Assembly: GCF_017939745.1 (NCBI RefSeq)
Contig: NZ_JAGKQQ010000001.1
Coordinates: 3,782,001 to 3,846,000 of the forward strand
DNA: 64,000 bases
Direction of reading: 5' to 3'
DNA from: Gemmata palustris
GTDB taxonomy: Bacteria > Planctomycetota > Planctomycetia > Gemmatales > Gemmataceae
Positions 18,199-26,798 of the stretch are shown here, piece after piece. The notes under the pieces were generated by a model. That model saw nothing but the letters and a program-made list of their open reading frames with translations. It had not been told where the DNA came from and searched no databases. A program made the position numbers and the translations under genes. How positions within the stretch are numbered: the first letter of the stretch is position 1; the number at the start of each line of letters is the position of its first letter.

Positions 18199-19500
18199 TT
18201 ACTTGAACCGGAGCCCTTTCGCCAGCTCCACCAACCCCTTGACCATCGCGTTCGTGTTCTTCGCCGTTTCCTCGGCGGCCTTGATCGTCTTTTTCGCGAG
18301 CGTGTCGCTACCGAATCGCTGCGCCGCGTTGCCCGCATCGAACGTGCCCGGGCTCGCGAGCGTGAGCCGCTCGGCCGACGCCACCCCGTTCGCGATCGCG
18401 TCCGCGGCCCCGGCCAGTTTGTTCAGGAGCTCGATCCGCCCCACCTCGACCCGCGCCCCGGCGAGTGCCTCCTCACGCACCCCCTTGAGCTTGAGCTTGT
18501 ACAAGGTCGCTTGCTCGGCCGTCAGGCCGAACGTCTCGGCCTGTTCCCGGAGCGCCTTCGTGGTCTCCTTCACTTCGTCCGTGAGATCCTTCGCCGTGCC
18601 GCCGACGCTGGTGGCGAGCTCGGCCGCGGCCCCGCCGAGGGTCATTTGCAACTTGAACTGCTGCTGCGCCGCGGCGATCGCGGCGATCTGCTTCTTGGAG
18701 AAGTTGTCCAGCTCCATCTCCGCGAGCTTGATCTGTTCGGCCGTTTGCCCGAACGTGTCGGCCTGCTTCTTCAGCTCGCGCGTGAGTTCGGCCACGGCTT
18801 TCATCTTCTCCGGGTCGTTGTCCGGGTTGAGCAAGCGCCCGCGCTGCTCGCTCAACTCTTGCAGCTGCGCGAACGCCTTGTCCCGGATCGCGTTCTGCGC
18901 GTCGATCTGTTGCTGCACGTCGTTAATCATGCCCTCGAGCCCCGGGCCGCCGAAAATCCCCCCGTGGCCCTGGATGTTCGCGGCCTCCCATCGCTCCTTG
19001 AGTGTGCCCTTCTTCCCGGCCACCGCGAGCCGGTCCTTCTGGTCCTCGAACTGGTCCTTCAGGACCTGCGCGGCCGCGCGCTCCTTCTCGATCTTGGCGA
19101 TCTCCTTCTCGATCGCGAGGGCCTTCTTCTTCGGGTCGATCTCGGCCTCGATCAACTCCCCGCGCTTCTTCATGTTGCGTTCCGTGGCCTGGTTCACTTG
19201 CTCGATCGCGCGGCCCGTCTTCTCGTACTCCTTGCGGAGCTTGTCCACGTCCGTGGTCAGCTCACCGACGGCCCGGATTTGAAACTTCACGAACTCGAGC
19301 GCCAGCTCCGCGGCCTTACCCTTGAGGCCCCCGAACACCGCATCGAACCCGGCCCCGGCCTTCTTGCCCGCGTTCTTCATGAACCCGCCGAGGGACTCGG
19401 CGTTCTTCTTGACCGTCTCGAGCATGGGCGTGAGTTTGTCCTTGCCGTAGAGTTCGTAGAACGCGCCCCCGGCCCGAACGTCGGCAGCGGAATTGGCCAT
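18199..19500 (-). CDS. Tape-measure-like coiled-coil protein
   Basis: A 433-residue, Ala/Lys/Glu-rich protein: a Gly-rich N-terminus (GGFMKNAGKKAGAGFDAVFG), then long amphipathic helices (ERNMKKRGELIEAEI, KKALAIEKEIAKIEKERAA, TRELKKQADTFGQTAEQI). The pattern fits phage tail tape-measure proteins or baseplate-associated coiled coils, though it is short for a tape measure. There are two internal similar segments (QADTFGQTAEQIKLAEMEL and QAETFGLTAEQATLYKLKL), pointing to an internal duplication. RBS GGGAG precedes the ATG. The neighbours (prohead protease upstream, sigma downstream) favour a phage origin. Confidence 0.6.
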   Translation of the reverse strand: MANSAADVRAGGAFYELYGKDKLTPMLETVKKNAESLGGFMKNAGKKAGAGFDAVFGGLKGKAAELALEFVKFQIRAVGELTTDVDKLRKEYEKTGRAIEQVNQATERNMKKRGELIEAEIDPKKKALAIEKEIAKIEKERAAAQVLKDQFEDQKDRLAVAGKKGTLKERWEAANIQGHGGIFGGPGLEGMINDVQQQIDAQNAIRDKAFAQLQELSEQRGRLLNPDNDPEKMKAVAELTRELKKQADTFGQTAEQIKLAEMELDNFSKKQIAAIAAAQQQFKLQMTLGGAAAELATSVGGTAKDLTDEVKETTKALREQAETFGLTAEQATLYKLKLKGVREEALAGARVEVGRIELLNKLAGAADAIANGVASAERLTLASPGTFDAGNAAQRFGSDTLAKKTIKAAEETAKNTNAMVKGLVELAKGLRFK

Positions 19501-19552
19501 GATCGATCTCCCAGGTGTAGGAGCCCGCGCACCGCAAGGGCGCGAGCGTTGG

Positions 19553-20392
19553 TCAGGTGAGGATGAGTGGGCTGCGCGCCGCGGTGCGGAACTGCGACGC
19601 GCCGGGGAGCGTGAGCGCCCGGGCTCGGCCCGCCTTCGTGAGCCGCAAACCGCGGCCCGCGGTGACGAGCCCGGCCGCGATCAGCGCGTGAACGGTGCCA
19701 TCGTCCATCACGGACGTTTCGATGCGCCCGGACTCGGCGGCCAGGATGCGCACCAGGGCGCGGTCTTCGGGGCTCGGATCACGACTGTTCATGTGAGAGG
19801 GCCTCGGTGAATGTGATGGGCGTGAGGACGATGCGTCACGGGCCACGAACGCCCGGGTCTGCGGGTAACGGGCGCGGCCCACGGAGCACAGGCTGATTTC
19901 CTTGAGCGTGCATGCGTTCGCCAGGACCAGCGGGTGCTGGCCCGGCCGGTCAAAACGGCTACCCAGGATCGACACGGCCCCAATCGATAACTCGCGCAGG
20001 TCGGGCCGGGCGCGGGCCGCCTCGATCGCCCGGCGTCCGTTCGGTGTGTTCGGGTTCACCTGGAACCGGACCGCCTTCTGGTCCGCCCAGACGATCAGGC
20101 TCCCGTCCGAGGTGCCGCACAGGGCCTGCTTGTAGTCGTGATCGATCAGCAACAGTATCCCGGGTTGCTTGTACTCTCGGACCGCCTGGAGCGAGGTGTT
20201 GAACGCCCCGCTCGCGATCTGCACGAACACATCGGTCCCGTCCTTCGCCTGGAACGGGCACGACCCGTCCGTCCCGAACACGTGAGCGACGCCGAACAGG
20301 GCGGGCCGGGGGCCGCGCGAGAGATTGGCCCCCGTGCCCGCGCTCGTGCCGCGGATCGCTACCGGTTGTCGTGTCACTCGTCGCGCGCTCAT
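19553..20392 (-). CDS. HK97-type prohead protease (S78 family) with C-terminal extension
   Basis: A 279-residue protein. Its N-terminal 180 residues match prohead proteases: IASGAFNTSLQA, the catalytic His in LLLIDHDYKQAL, strand SDGSLIVWADQKAV, catalytic Ser in DLRELSIGAVSI, and the ending CTLKEISLCSVGRARYPQTR. These proteases cleave scaffold and capsid precursors during head maturation. The last 80 residues contain a winged-helix-like piece (VMDDGTVHALIAAGLVTAG) and could be a fused or separately translated unit, since an internal ATG exists at about 19791. No capsid gene is seen nearby. Confidence 0.7.
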   Translation of the reverse strand: MSARRVTRQPVAIRGTSAGTGANLSRGPRPALFGVAHVFGTDGSCPFQAKDGTDVFVQIASGAFNTSLQAVREYKQPGILLLIDHDYKQALCGTSDGSLIVWADQKAVRFQVNPNTPNGRRAIEAARARPDLRELSIGAVSILGSRFDRPGQHPLVLANACTLKEISLCSVGRARYPQTRAFVARDASSSRPSHSPRPSHMNSRDPSPEDRALVRILAAESGRIETSVMDDGTVHALIAAGLVTAGRGLRLTKAGRARALTLPGASQFRTAARSPLILT

Positions 20393-20441
20393 TCCCGGCC
20401 CTCGTTAGTTCGCTCACCTCGGGAACACGGTCGGCGTTCGC

Positions 20442-21131
20442 TCAGACCTTCCGCATGGCCTCGTCGTTGGCTTCCATCGCCGCGACCAGGCGGGCCATCT
20501 GGGCGTTCAACTCGGCCAGCTTGCTCGTGGCGTTCTCCAGACGGAAGCGCGCGTTCGCGATATCCTCGGCGTACAAGCCGGTGTTCGTCCTCTCGTTGCG
20601 AGCCGTTGCGGTCTCCAGGGCCGCCCGGTTGTCTTCGATCCTCTTCCTCCACTGCTGTTGCTGCTGGGCCAGGTCGTCGATCGCCCCGCGGATCGTACTG
20701 GCACGGGCCAGGAGTTCGGGGTCGCGGCACGACCGGTACAGCTCCTGCTTCGCGCCCTCGGCCTCGCGGATCTGCTTCTCCACGCGGTCGCGGTGGAACT
20801 GGAGGAACCGCATCCGCTCGTAGTACTCCTTCTCGATCGGCTTGAACGCCGCGATCCGGTCCGCGGTCTCTTTCTCGTACTTGGCGAACTCGTTCTTGAG
20901 TGCCGGTACCGTGTCGAGCTTCGCCTGCAGCTCGAGGCGGTTGGCGATCGCTTGCGTGTCGGCCGCGAACTGTTCGGGGCCGCGGTCCAGCTCGAGGAGC
21001 AGTTCGAGCACGTCGTCGGGATCGAGTTCCTTGCCCTCGGCCGCTTCGCGCACGGCCGCGGTGTAGCGCGCCTCGGCGTTGGCCCGGCGGCCCCGTGCGG
21101 CGTCGTGGATCTTGGTCAGGAGGTTCAGCAT
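20442..21131 (-). CDS. Coiled-coil hypothetical protein
   Basis: A 229-residue, mostly helical protein with heptad-like stretches (DRVEKQIREAEGAKQEL, IDDLAQQQQQWRKRIEDNRA, RLENATSKLAELNAQMARLV). The ATG at 21131 starts MLNLLTKIHDAARG; longer upstream reading is out of character. It lies between small regulatory genes and the protease, the position where scaffold or head-assembly proteins sometimes lie, but nothing specific supports that. Confidence 0.55.
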   Translation of the reverse strand: MLNLLTKIHDAARGRRANAEARYTAAVREAAEGKELDPDDVLELLLELDRGPEQFAADTQAIANRLELQAKLDTVPALKNEFAKYEKETADRIAAFKPIEKEYYERMRFLQFHRDRVEKQIREAEGAKQELYRSCRDPELLARASTIRGAIDDLAQQQQQWRKRIEDNRAALETATARNERTNTGLYAEDIANARFRLENATSKLAELNAQMARLVAAMEANDEAMRKV

Positions 21132-21247
21132 TGCGGTGGTCTCTCGGGTGAAGGGTGTGAACGGGTGACACGTTGAAGGTACCCTCCGACCGGTGAGTCG
21201 GAAGGGCGGAACCCGGCCCGCGGAACGGATTGAGCCGGATACGTCCA

Positions 21248-21475
21248 TTAGTGGACGATGGCGCGGCGGGGCGCTTCGCCGACCACGGATTCGATCACTT
21301 CGCGGGTACGGACGCGCAGGAAGCAACTCGAGCAGTCGCGCACCCGAACCGTGCGGCTCACCATCGTGCGCGTCATCCAAACCTTCCACTTGGTCCCCTT
21401 GCACCGCGGGCACGCGATCCCGTCCGGGGGGACCGGGGCGTCTGTTGCCGGGCTGTCGGTCGGTTCGACGGTCAT
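21248..21475 (-). CDS. Small zinc-ribbon protein
   Basis: A 75-residue protein with CPRCKGTKW and later CSSCFLRVRTRE, four Cys suited to a zinc ribbon, a layout seen in NrdR-type N-termini and small phage transcription proteins. The ATG at 21475 follows GGGAGGGA. It begins two bases after the stop of the upstream gene, so the two are probably co-translated. Confidence 0.6.
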   Translation of the reverse strand: MTVEPTDSPATDAPVPPDGIACPRCKGTKWKVWMTRTMVSRTVRVRDCSSCFLRVRTREVIESVVGEAPRRAIVH

Positions 21476-21477
21476 GG

Positions 21478-21816
21478 TCACTTCCCTCCCGTAATGGCCT
21501 GCTCCCCGGCCGGGGTGAGCTTCAGCCACGCGAGGCGCCCGCCGTCGGTTGTGGTGCCGTCGAGGAATCCCGTGTCCATGAGCTTGTTGATCGCACGCAG
21601 GTACCGGACCCGCACCTTCTCCGGGAGTGGGTTCCCGCCCCCGAACCAGTCCGCCGGCGCGTACCGGGGACCGTACTCGCGGAGTTCGCGGAGTTCCTCG
21701 ACCTGCCAGTGTTTCCAGTTCGGCGGATCGGGCAGGGCCGCCACTTCGGTCATGCGGTCGCGCACGGCCGTGAGGATTTCGCGCTCGGTGTCCGTCAGCT
21801 TCGATTTTGTCGTCAT
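21478..21816 (-). CDS. Winged-helix-like hypothetical protein
   Basis: A 112-residue protein with a helix-rich N-terminus (LTDTEREILTAVRDRMTEVA) and a C-terminus resembling a wing (RYLRAINKLMDTGFLDG, LAWLKLTPAGEQAI). Likely a small DNA-binding regulator. ATG at 21816 with GAGG upstream. Confidence 0.5.
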   Translation of the reverse strand: MTTKSKLTDTEREILTAVRDRMTEVAALPDPPNWKHWQVEELRELREYGPRYAPADWFGGGNPLPEKVRVRYLRAINKLMDTGFLDGTTTDGGRLAWLKLTPAGEQAITGGK

Positions 21817-21817
21817 C

Positions 21818-21967
21818 TCACGTCCTCGGTGTCTGTCTGACTGTCTGTGGTGCTACTCTGTGTGCGAGTTCGACTGTTCCCCGTGGGGGCACCCTTCGGG
21901 CCGGAGGGGGAAGGACCCATAGACCAGCGCCGGAGCGTTCAGCGAGGGATGCTCTGGCGTTCGACAT
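21818..21967 (-). CDS. Possible very small protein
   Basis: A 49-codon frame starting with ATG at 21967 behind a good AAGGGGA box, ending one base before the next gene. The composition (Arg/Pro-rich) is not convincing, and the call rests on the RBS and tight packing. Confidence 0.25.
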   Translation of the reverse strand: MSNARASLAERSGAGLWVLPPPARRVPPRGTVELAHRVAPQTVRQTPRT

Positions 21968-22033
21968 TAGGTTCCCCTTTGCTGCTGGCCCGGTTGCAAT
22001 TGTTGTTGATAGCACGGGTTGTGTCGGATCGCG

Positions 22034-22210
22034 TTACGGCTGCCGATCGGCCGGGAGCGCGAGCCAGTCACCGTTCCTGCGCCCGCCGGTGCCGATCATC
22101 GCCCACGCCTCACGTTCACTGCCGACGTGCGCCACCATCTCCCACGGCCGGCCGCGGCGCTGGCGGAACCACAGAACGAACACGGACGGTACGGTCAGGA
22201 CGGCGGGCAT
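22034..22210 (-). CDS. Small hypothetical protein
   Basis: A 58-residue frame, MPAVLTVPSVFVLWFRQRRG then WEMVAHVGSEREAWAMIG, with a GGAG box before the ATG at 22210. An upstream TTG at 22240 directly abuts the loader stop. The pattern of two beta strands and an alpha helix resembles small phage proteins. Confidence 0.45.
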   Translation of the reverse strand: MPAVLTVPSVFVLWFRQRRGRPWEMVAHVGSEREAWAMIGTGGRRNGDWLALPADRQP

Positions 22211-22240
22211 GGTGTCGGGCTCCGTGGTGGTTCTGGTCAA

Positions 22241-22969
22241 TCATCCGTGCCGGCGCGACTGGCCGGCGAGCTCGAACACGGTGCCGCACACGATGCGGTC
22301 CGCGATGCGATCGTCGAACAGTCGGACCAGCTCCGGGACGCCACCGCCGGGCGGTTCCCAAGGATCGACGTTGCTGGTAATCACCAGCGGGCGCGCGACG
22401 CGATCGTCGAGGATGCGCTTGAACAGGCCGTAGTGATCGTCCCCCAGGCGTTGCTCCCGGTCGCTCGGTTTCCGCATGTCGTCGAGCACGAAAATCGGAG
22501 CACGTCGCACGACGCTCCACAGGTCCGACGACCAAACCGTTACGCAGCCGTGAGGAGTCGAGCGGTAGTGCCGTCCCTTCTCGGCGCTCCGGAACACGTC
22601 GGGCAGGGCGGCAAAGTCGGCGAAGTAGTTCATGAACTCGCTCACGTCCGGGGAGTATCCGCTGTGCGAGCTGCCGTAGTGGTCAAGCAGCGTCAGCGCG
22701 GCCGACGTTTTCCCGGTCCCGGGTCCGGGGCTCCAGAGGTAAAGCGGCCACGGGCGAAGTCCCCTCGTCAGCTCCCGCATCACCGTGAGTAGCTCCGGGA
22801 AAAGCCCCTCTCGGCCCCGTGGATGATTCGGGCGCACGGATCGCACCGGGTACGATCGGCCGTCGAGTTTGCAGGCCAGGGGCGGCAGGTCGGACGTACT
22901 TGCCCGGTTGAGGCTCGACGCGATGGCCTCCCCCAAGGGAACCGGCTCCGGATCGCGTGTGCGGTGCAT
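22241..22969 (-). CDS. DnaC/IstB-like AAA+ helicase loader
   Basis: A 242-residue ATPase. Walker A is LWSPGPGTGKTSAALTLLD, Walker B is APIFVLDDMRK, sensor-like RPLVITSNVDPW and an arginine-finger region FDDRIADRIV follow. It fits phage helicase loaders that put a replicative helicase onto the element's origin. The ATG at 22969 is the only start that keeps a plausible N-terminal domain (MHRTRDPEPVPLGEAIASSL). It overlaps the frame of the initiator gene by 287 bp, which is unlikely biologically; a frameshift in the sequence there is suspected. Confidence 0.75.
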   Translation of the reverse strand: MHRTRDPEPVPLGEAIASSLNRASTSDLPPLACKLDGRSYPVRSVRPNHPRGREGLFPELLTVMRELTRGLRPWPLYLWSPGPGTGKTSAALTLLDHYGSSHSGYSPDVSEFMNYFADFAALPDVFRSAEKGRHYRSTPHGCVTVWSSDLWSVVRRAPIFVLDDMRKPSDREQRLGDDHYGLFKRILDDRVARPLVITSNVDPWEPPGGGVPELVRLFDDRIADRIVCGTVFELAGQSRRHG

Positions 22970-23762
22970 GGCTGGTGCTCGCGGTGTGTGGTTCGAGTTT
23001 CTTCGGGAAGAGCCCGGTCCAGCCGGCGGCGAGCGAGGCTTTGATGGCCGCGACTGCGGATTCCGGCCCGAACGGGGCCAGGTCGTCGAGTTGGAGCTTT
23101 GCAGCGAAGGTGGTGACCGGCTTCTTGCGGTTCCCCAGCCACGTGGCCCACCACTCGCGGAATGCGGGCGTGTCGAGGATGCCCGGGATGGGAATCGAGA
23201 GGGACTCGGTGCGCGTGGCTCGTCGGCTCTTGCCCCGTGCAGATTTTTCGGTGCGGCGTTCGGAAACCGGTCCCCCCGGCTTTGCGGGGGTAAGGGGGTC
23301 TTTGTCTTTATTCTTCTTCTGTTCTTTCTGAATTGGGGGCACTGTGCCCCCAGGGCTGAGGGCAGGGTGCCCCCAGGGCTGAGGGCAGGGCGCCCCCAGG
23401 GCTGGAGGCACTGTGCCCTCAGGCTTGACATCACCCTGGGGGCAGCTCGCCCCCAGGCCCGGGTTGGCAACGAGGCGGTACACGGCCGACTGGCTGAGTC
23501 GCACGTCACCGGCCCGGAGCGTCACCAGGTAGCCGTGCTCCTCGAGCTGGTCGAGCATGCGGCGGACGGCCTTCGTGTCCGAGCCGTAGCACTCCGCGAG
23601 CGTGCGCACGCTCACGCAGGCCGAGTCCGACGGCACACGCTCGAACCGCCAGATCGTGAGCCACAGGCCGGCGGCAGCACCGCACCCGGCCGCGCGGAGC
23701 GGTGCCTGCCCGTGGTCGATGAATGCGTTCAACTTGTCGAATCGGGATTGAGCGTCACTCAC
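22683..23762 (-). CDS. Replication initiator-like winged-helix protein
   Basis: Starts at GTG 23762 behind GGGAGGG. The N-terminal half is a winged helix (DTKAVRRMLDQLEEHGYLVT, RLSQSAVYRLV), then a repetitive Pro/Gly/Cys linker, a Lys-rich segment and a folded part (FREWWATWLGNRKKPVTTFA, LAAGWTGLFP) typical of the C-terminal region of phage replication proteins. After LFP the frame (22683 to about 22965) turns low-complexity and overlaps the loader, so the real protein probably ends near 22970 after a frame change. It would pair with the loader to form the element's replication module. Confidence 0.6.
   Translation of the reverse strand: MSDAQSRFDKLNAFIDHGQAPLRAAGCGAAAGLWLTIWRFERVPSDSACVSVRTLAECYGSDTKAVRRMLDQLEEHGYLVTLRAGDVRLSQSAVYRLVANPGLGASCPQGDVKPEGTVPPALGAPCPQPWGHPALSPGGTVPPIQKEQKKNKDKDPLTPAKPGGPVSERRTEKSARGKSRRATRTESLSIPIPGILDTPAFREWWATWLGNRKKPVTTFAAKLQLDDLAPFGPESAVAAIKASLAAGWTGLFPKKLEPHTASTSHAPHTRSGAGSLGGGHRVEPQPGKYVRPAAPGLQTRRPIVPGAIRAPESSTGPRGAFPGATHGDAGADEGTSPVAALPLEPRTRDRENVGRADAA
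23341..23425. repeat. Tandem repeat of 23 bp inside the initiator gene
   Basis: About three and a half imperfect copies of a unit beginning GTGCCCCCAGGGCTGAGGGC. The period is 23 bp, not a multiple of three, so consecutive copies are read in different frames, giving a Pro/Gly/Cys-rich linker. The array could also be an iteron-like replication signal. Confidence 0.7.
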
Positions 23763-23911
23763 GGCGCGACCCTCCCACCCGCGCCACCGAAGTGAGCGGA
23801 ATTGGCGGTGCCGTGGTTGCACGTCGTCGAACTGCGGGCCATGATCGCGGTGTCTCGATGGATAGTGTTGGCATTGCGGCCCGTGGGCTCACCCCCACGG
23901 GCTGCGGTGTT

Positions 23912-24268
23912 TCATGTCGCGTCGGAATCTGGGAAGAAGTCGATTTGGTCCGTCGGTCGGCGCCGGCGCGGCACCTTCGGAAGTGGTGCCGTCGAGCGGG
24001 TGCGCTCAAAGTCGGCAAGCGCCTCGGGCAGCACGATGTAGCGCGGCTTCCCGCACGCCACGTCCGCGGTATTGATGCCCTTCAGAAGTCCCGCGCGAAT
24101 CCACGCGCGGACCTTGTCCTCACTCACCCGGTAGCGCTTCGCCAGGTCCGCGACGGTGAAGCCGCGCCCGGTGACGTAACCGGCCGCACGCACGGCCTCA
24201 ACAATCGCCGGGATGAACGCCGCGAAGTCGGAGCGGCCGCGGTGGTTCGGGCTGGCGTCCTTGTTCAC
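23912..24268 (-). CDS. Helix-turn-helix DNA-binding protein (MerR/excisionase-like)
   Basis: A 118-residue protein with RGFTVADLAKRYRVSEDKVR and AWIRAGLLKGINTADVACGK, the typical helix-turn-helix plus wing of HTH_17/excisionase folds. GTG start at 24268 behind GGAGG. Its position between the replication genes and the early genes suggests excision control or regulation of replication. Confidence 0.75.
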   Translation of the reverse strand: MNKDASPNHRGRSDFAAFIPAIVEAVRAAGYVTGRGFTVADLAKRYRVSEDKVRAWIRAGLLKGINTADVACGKPRYIVLPEALADFERTRSTAPLPKVPRRRRPTDQIDFFPDSDAT

Positions 24269-24400
24269 AACCGACCTCCATCTTATTTTCCGATCGAATT
24301 CCCATGATCGATCGTCATTACCTATCGATCAATCCGAACCGGATCGCGGTCGGTGCCGCGTTCTTGGTTCATTCAGGGGGCTACGTGGTGTGCCTGTATC

Positions 24401-24601
24401 TCAGCGGTGGTCGCCGATTGCCTCACTCTGGCGGCGAGCAGTTTTGGGCCGTTCTTGCTGCAATCGCCTTTGTACTTCGGCAGTTAAGATGCGAACCGAG
24501 TCCGCAGAACTGCCGAGGCGGCTTTCCGCGTCGTCGAGGTGAATGAGCAACCGCCAAAGGGGAATGTCGGCGAGCTTCAGTGATGGAGTGTTTTTGCTCA
24601 T
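24401..24601 (-). CDS. Small hypothetical protein
   Basis: A 66-residue frame, MSKNTPSLKLADIPLWRLLI then HLDDAESRLGSSADSVRILT. No clear family; a TTG 45 bases upstream could extend it. Codon content is less GC-rich, like the neighbouring 375-residue gene. Confidence 0.4.
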   Translation of the reverse strand: MSKNTPSLKLADIPLWRLLIHLDDAESRLGSSADSVRILTAEVQRRLQQERPKTARRQSEAIGDHR

Positions 24602-24675
24602 GCTCGAAGAGTACACTGTGGTCTTGATCACGAGCTTGTTCCGCAACTCTTCAGCAATGCGGCAAGATGAAACCC

Positions 24676-25803
24676 CTAGGAATTACTGAGTTTCTGTGCC
24701 GGATCTTTTTCTGCTTCCGCAACTCTTCCGCAAGTTGCGGAAGCCTTCCCACTGTTGCTCACGAAGTCGAGGAGCGCGTCCCAGACCATCGAACGGTGGT
24801 ACAGAAATCGCGATCGCCTGACACCTTCGCCCGCCTCCACTTCAACCGCGCAACCGGCATTCTTGGGTTGCCTGCGAAACCGGGAAAGCCAAGTGCTCAC
24901 ATCCTTGGCTCCGCTTGGCCATCCCGCCGCGCGAGCGAGATCTGTAGCGGTCATCAAGGGACCTCCGCCGTCGGAAAGCAAAGCCGCTGTTGCAGGCAAT
25001 TGCTCGTTCCGGGCGCTACCACGCAAGTAAGCTCGCGACTCGAATCGCAGGATTTCGCTCTCTTCCTCTTCAAACTGTGGGTCAAAAAGTATCGTCTGGT
25101 CTAGTGGCATTTTTGCTCTTATGTCTGAGACCCAATTGCTCAATACCATTAGATACATACCAAAATCGAGTGACCTATTCCCGAGTTCGAGCGGCCTAGG
25201 GATCGCAAAGCGGCTACTGGTTAGCATGTCTGCGATAGCTTCCTGAATTTCACCGGAAAGCGGCACTCGCTTTTCGTCGTCCAGGTCAAGATCTAATGAG
25301 CTCGGCGCACGCTTACTTCGCTTGTGCAATTTCAGTAGACGGGATGCCTGTTTGCTGGTCGGTGGCATTGGATCAAGAAGGAAGCTAAGCTTCTTAAAAT
25401 CCGCATTAATTGCATCATCGCGATTGGAATCGTAATACCAGTTTATTCCTGGACTTACGTAGTAGTAGAAGTGATCGCGACAGACATGAAGAAGATCATA
25501 CAAGTCGCGTAAGTGCGGAAAATGGAAATCATCAATCCAGTATAGGACCGACCTCATTCTCGCAAGTCGTAAGTTGGGAAAAACCAAATCCGGAATACGC
25601 CAGAAGTCGCCTGGATCGTAACCGAAAGCGCTCATGATGCGTCCAACCCGCATCACTTGCTGGCAAGCGATACCGAATCGCCGACCGAACTGATTGGTTT
25701 CTCGAATCATCTCGGAGAAGGAAATCGTTTTCGAAATACCGTTCCCCCAATCCCATGTCGGAAACTCGACGAAGTGTTCGCGCGTATCAAACTCATCCCA
25801 CAT
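24676..25803 (-). CDS. Hypothetical protein of atypical composition
   Basis: A 375-residue protein with less GC-biased codon use than the window as a whole, a sign of separate acquisition. Aromatic-rich N-terminal half (WRIPDLVFPNLRLARMRSVL, DHFYYYVSPGINWYYD), then a charged linker. The C-terminal 90 residues resemble a winged helix (MTATDLARAAGWPSGAKDVS, TWLSRFRRQP). No enzyme motif seen. In phage and satellite genomes such islands next to the early operon often hold defence or exclusion genes, but that is only positional inference. Confidence 0.6.
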   Translation of the reverse strand: MWDEFDTREHFVEFPTWDWGNGISKTISFSEMIRETNQFGRRFGIACQQVMRVGRIMSAFGYDPGDFWRIPDLVFPNLRLARMRSVLYWIDDFHFPHLRDLYDLLHVCRDHFYYYVSPGINWYYDSNRDDAINADFKKLSFLLDPMPPTSKQASRLLKLHKRSKRAPSSLDLDLDDEKRVPLSGEIQEAIADMLTSSRFAIPRPLELGNRSLDFGMYLMVLSNWVSDIRAKMPLDQTILFDPQFEEEESEILRFESRAYLRGSARNEQLPATAALLSDGGGPLMTATDLARAAGWPSGAKDVSTWLSRFRRQPKNAGCAVEVEAGEGVRRSRFLYHRSMVWDALLDFVSNSGKASATCGRVAEAEKDPAQKLSNS

Positions 25804-25944
25804 GATCTTTTCCCGTACTTCAGGGTGGCCGCGCCGGCGGCGGCCTCGGGCAGGCGGGTACGAGACCGCCGTTCCTCGGCCGCCGCCTTCACCGGGTAGC
25901 TACTCCCGGTGGCGCGGTTTTCGCACAGTTTACACTCAACCCGC

Positions 25945-26304
25945 TCACCGCGCGAACCGCGGTTTGCTCTTCGGCGTGTCGGGGGCTTTGGGCAGTTCCC
26001 ACATCACGTCGAAGATCGTGACGTAGATCATGGGCAGCAGCGCGCGTAGCGCTCCAGCGCCCCGGAAGATGTCGTCCAGCCGAATGCCCTCGTCCTCGGT
26101 CAGTTCCGGGGCGAGGCCGGCGTCGCGGAGCTCTTCTCTGAGCCGCTCTCGCTCCTCGGGTTCCTTGAAGTCCTTGAGCTTGTCGCGGACCTGGAGGATG
26201 AGCTGGCACAGTTCGGCGCCCATGAGGTTCGAGCCGCTCGCACTGAACACGTCCGCGCGCGAACGCGGCTTCCGTTCCACTGGTTTCTTCACTTTGGCTT
26301 TCAT
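25945..26304 (-). CDS. Hypothetical early protein
   Basis: A 119-residue protein: basic N-terminus (MKAKVKKPVERKPRSRADVF), acidic helical middle (RDKLKDFKEPEERERLREEL), hydrophobic C-terminal helix. The start overlaps the stop of the upstream gene (ATGA), with GGAGGG upstream. No family recognised. Confidence 0.5.
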   Translation of the reverse strand: MKAKVKKPVERKPRSRADVFSASGSNLMGAELCQLILQVRDKLKDFKEPEERERLREELRDAGLAPELTEDEGIRLDDIFRGAGALRALLPMIYVTIFDVMWELPKAPDTPKSKPRFAR

Positions 26305-26798
26305 GCTGCCCTCCGGTCGGATGTGTCCCGTTGTTGTTCACTCCCGACCACGTCAAGATGCTCGCAGGCCTCCAGCCGCTCCCGCACGATGTTCAGCACC
26401 GGTTGCCAGATCCGGAGCTCTTCCACCGTGTGCTGAATGTGCTCCGGGCCGCAACCAGTAAGGGACCGTTCGGAATTGGGATTCAGTCCCGCCGCGACGA
26501 TGGCGGCGAGTCGCGCAGCTTCAGCCGCGGCATCGTCGGGCCACTGCTCGAGGAACCGGCGCACCTCGGTGGTGAGCAGTCGCAACGCGGTGCTGATCCG
26601 GGCAGCCGACTTCCCGATGTCGCTGGCCGCGATAGCGAGGCCGCGCGCGTGCTGTTGAACTTCCGCCTCCTGGTGTTCGGGAGAGAACTCTTGGAAGTAC
26701 CGGCGCCGTGAGAGCGGAGCGCGGGCCAGTGCGAGCAACGGCGTCGGATCAGCCGGGGCCGCGTTTGGCTCACCGGCGAACGGGATGACATCAGCCAT
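26301..26798 (-). CDS. Hypothetical early protein
   Basis: A 165-residue, Ala-rich helical protein (LAIAASDIGKSAARISTALR, LTTEVRRFLEQWPDDAAAEA). It overlaps the previous gene by 8 bp and the next by 4 bp, so the three are one translational unit. Function unknown. Confidence 0.55.
   Translation of the reverse strand: MADVIPFAGEPNAAPADPTPLLALARAPLSRRRYFQEFSPEHQEAEVQQHARGLAIAASDIGKSAARISTALRLLTTEVRRFLEQWPDDAAAEAARLAAIVAAGLNPNSERSLTGCGPEHIQHTVEELRIWQPVLNIVRERLEACEHLDVVGSEQQRDTSDRRAA

Noticed and set aside
17261..19282. Long + strand frame (673 codons)
   Set aside because: It lies opposite the sigma factor and tape-measure-like genes and is Ser/Arg/Ala-rich without domain pattern.
23341..23425. 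Possible CRISPR array
   Set aside because: The 23-bp units are directly adjacent with no spacers, and they lie in a coding region. No other CRISPR-like array was seen in the window.
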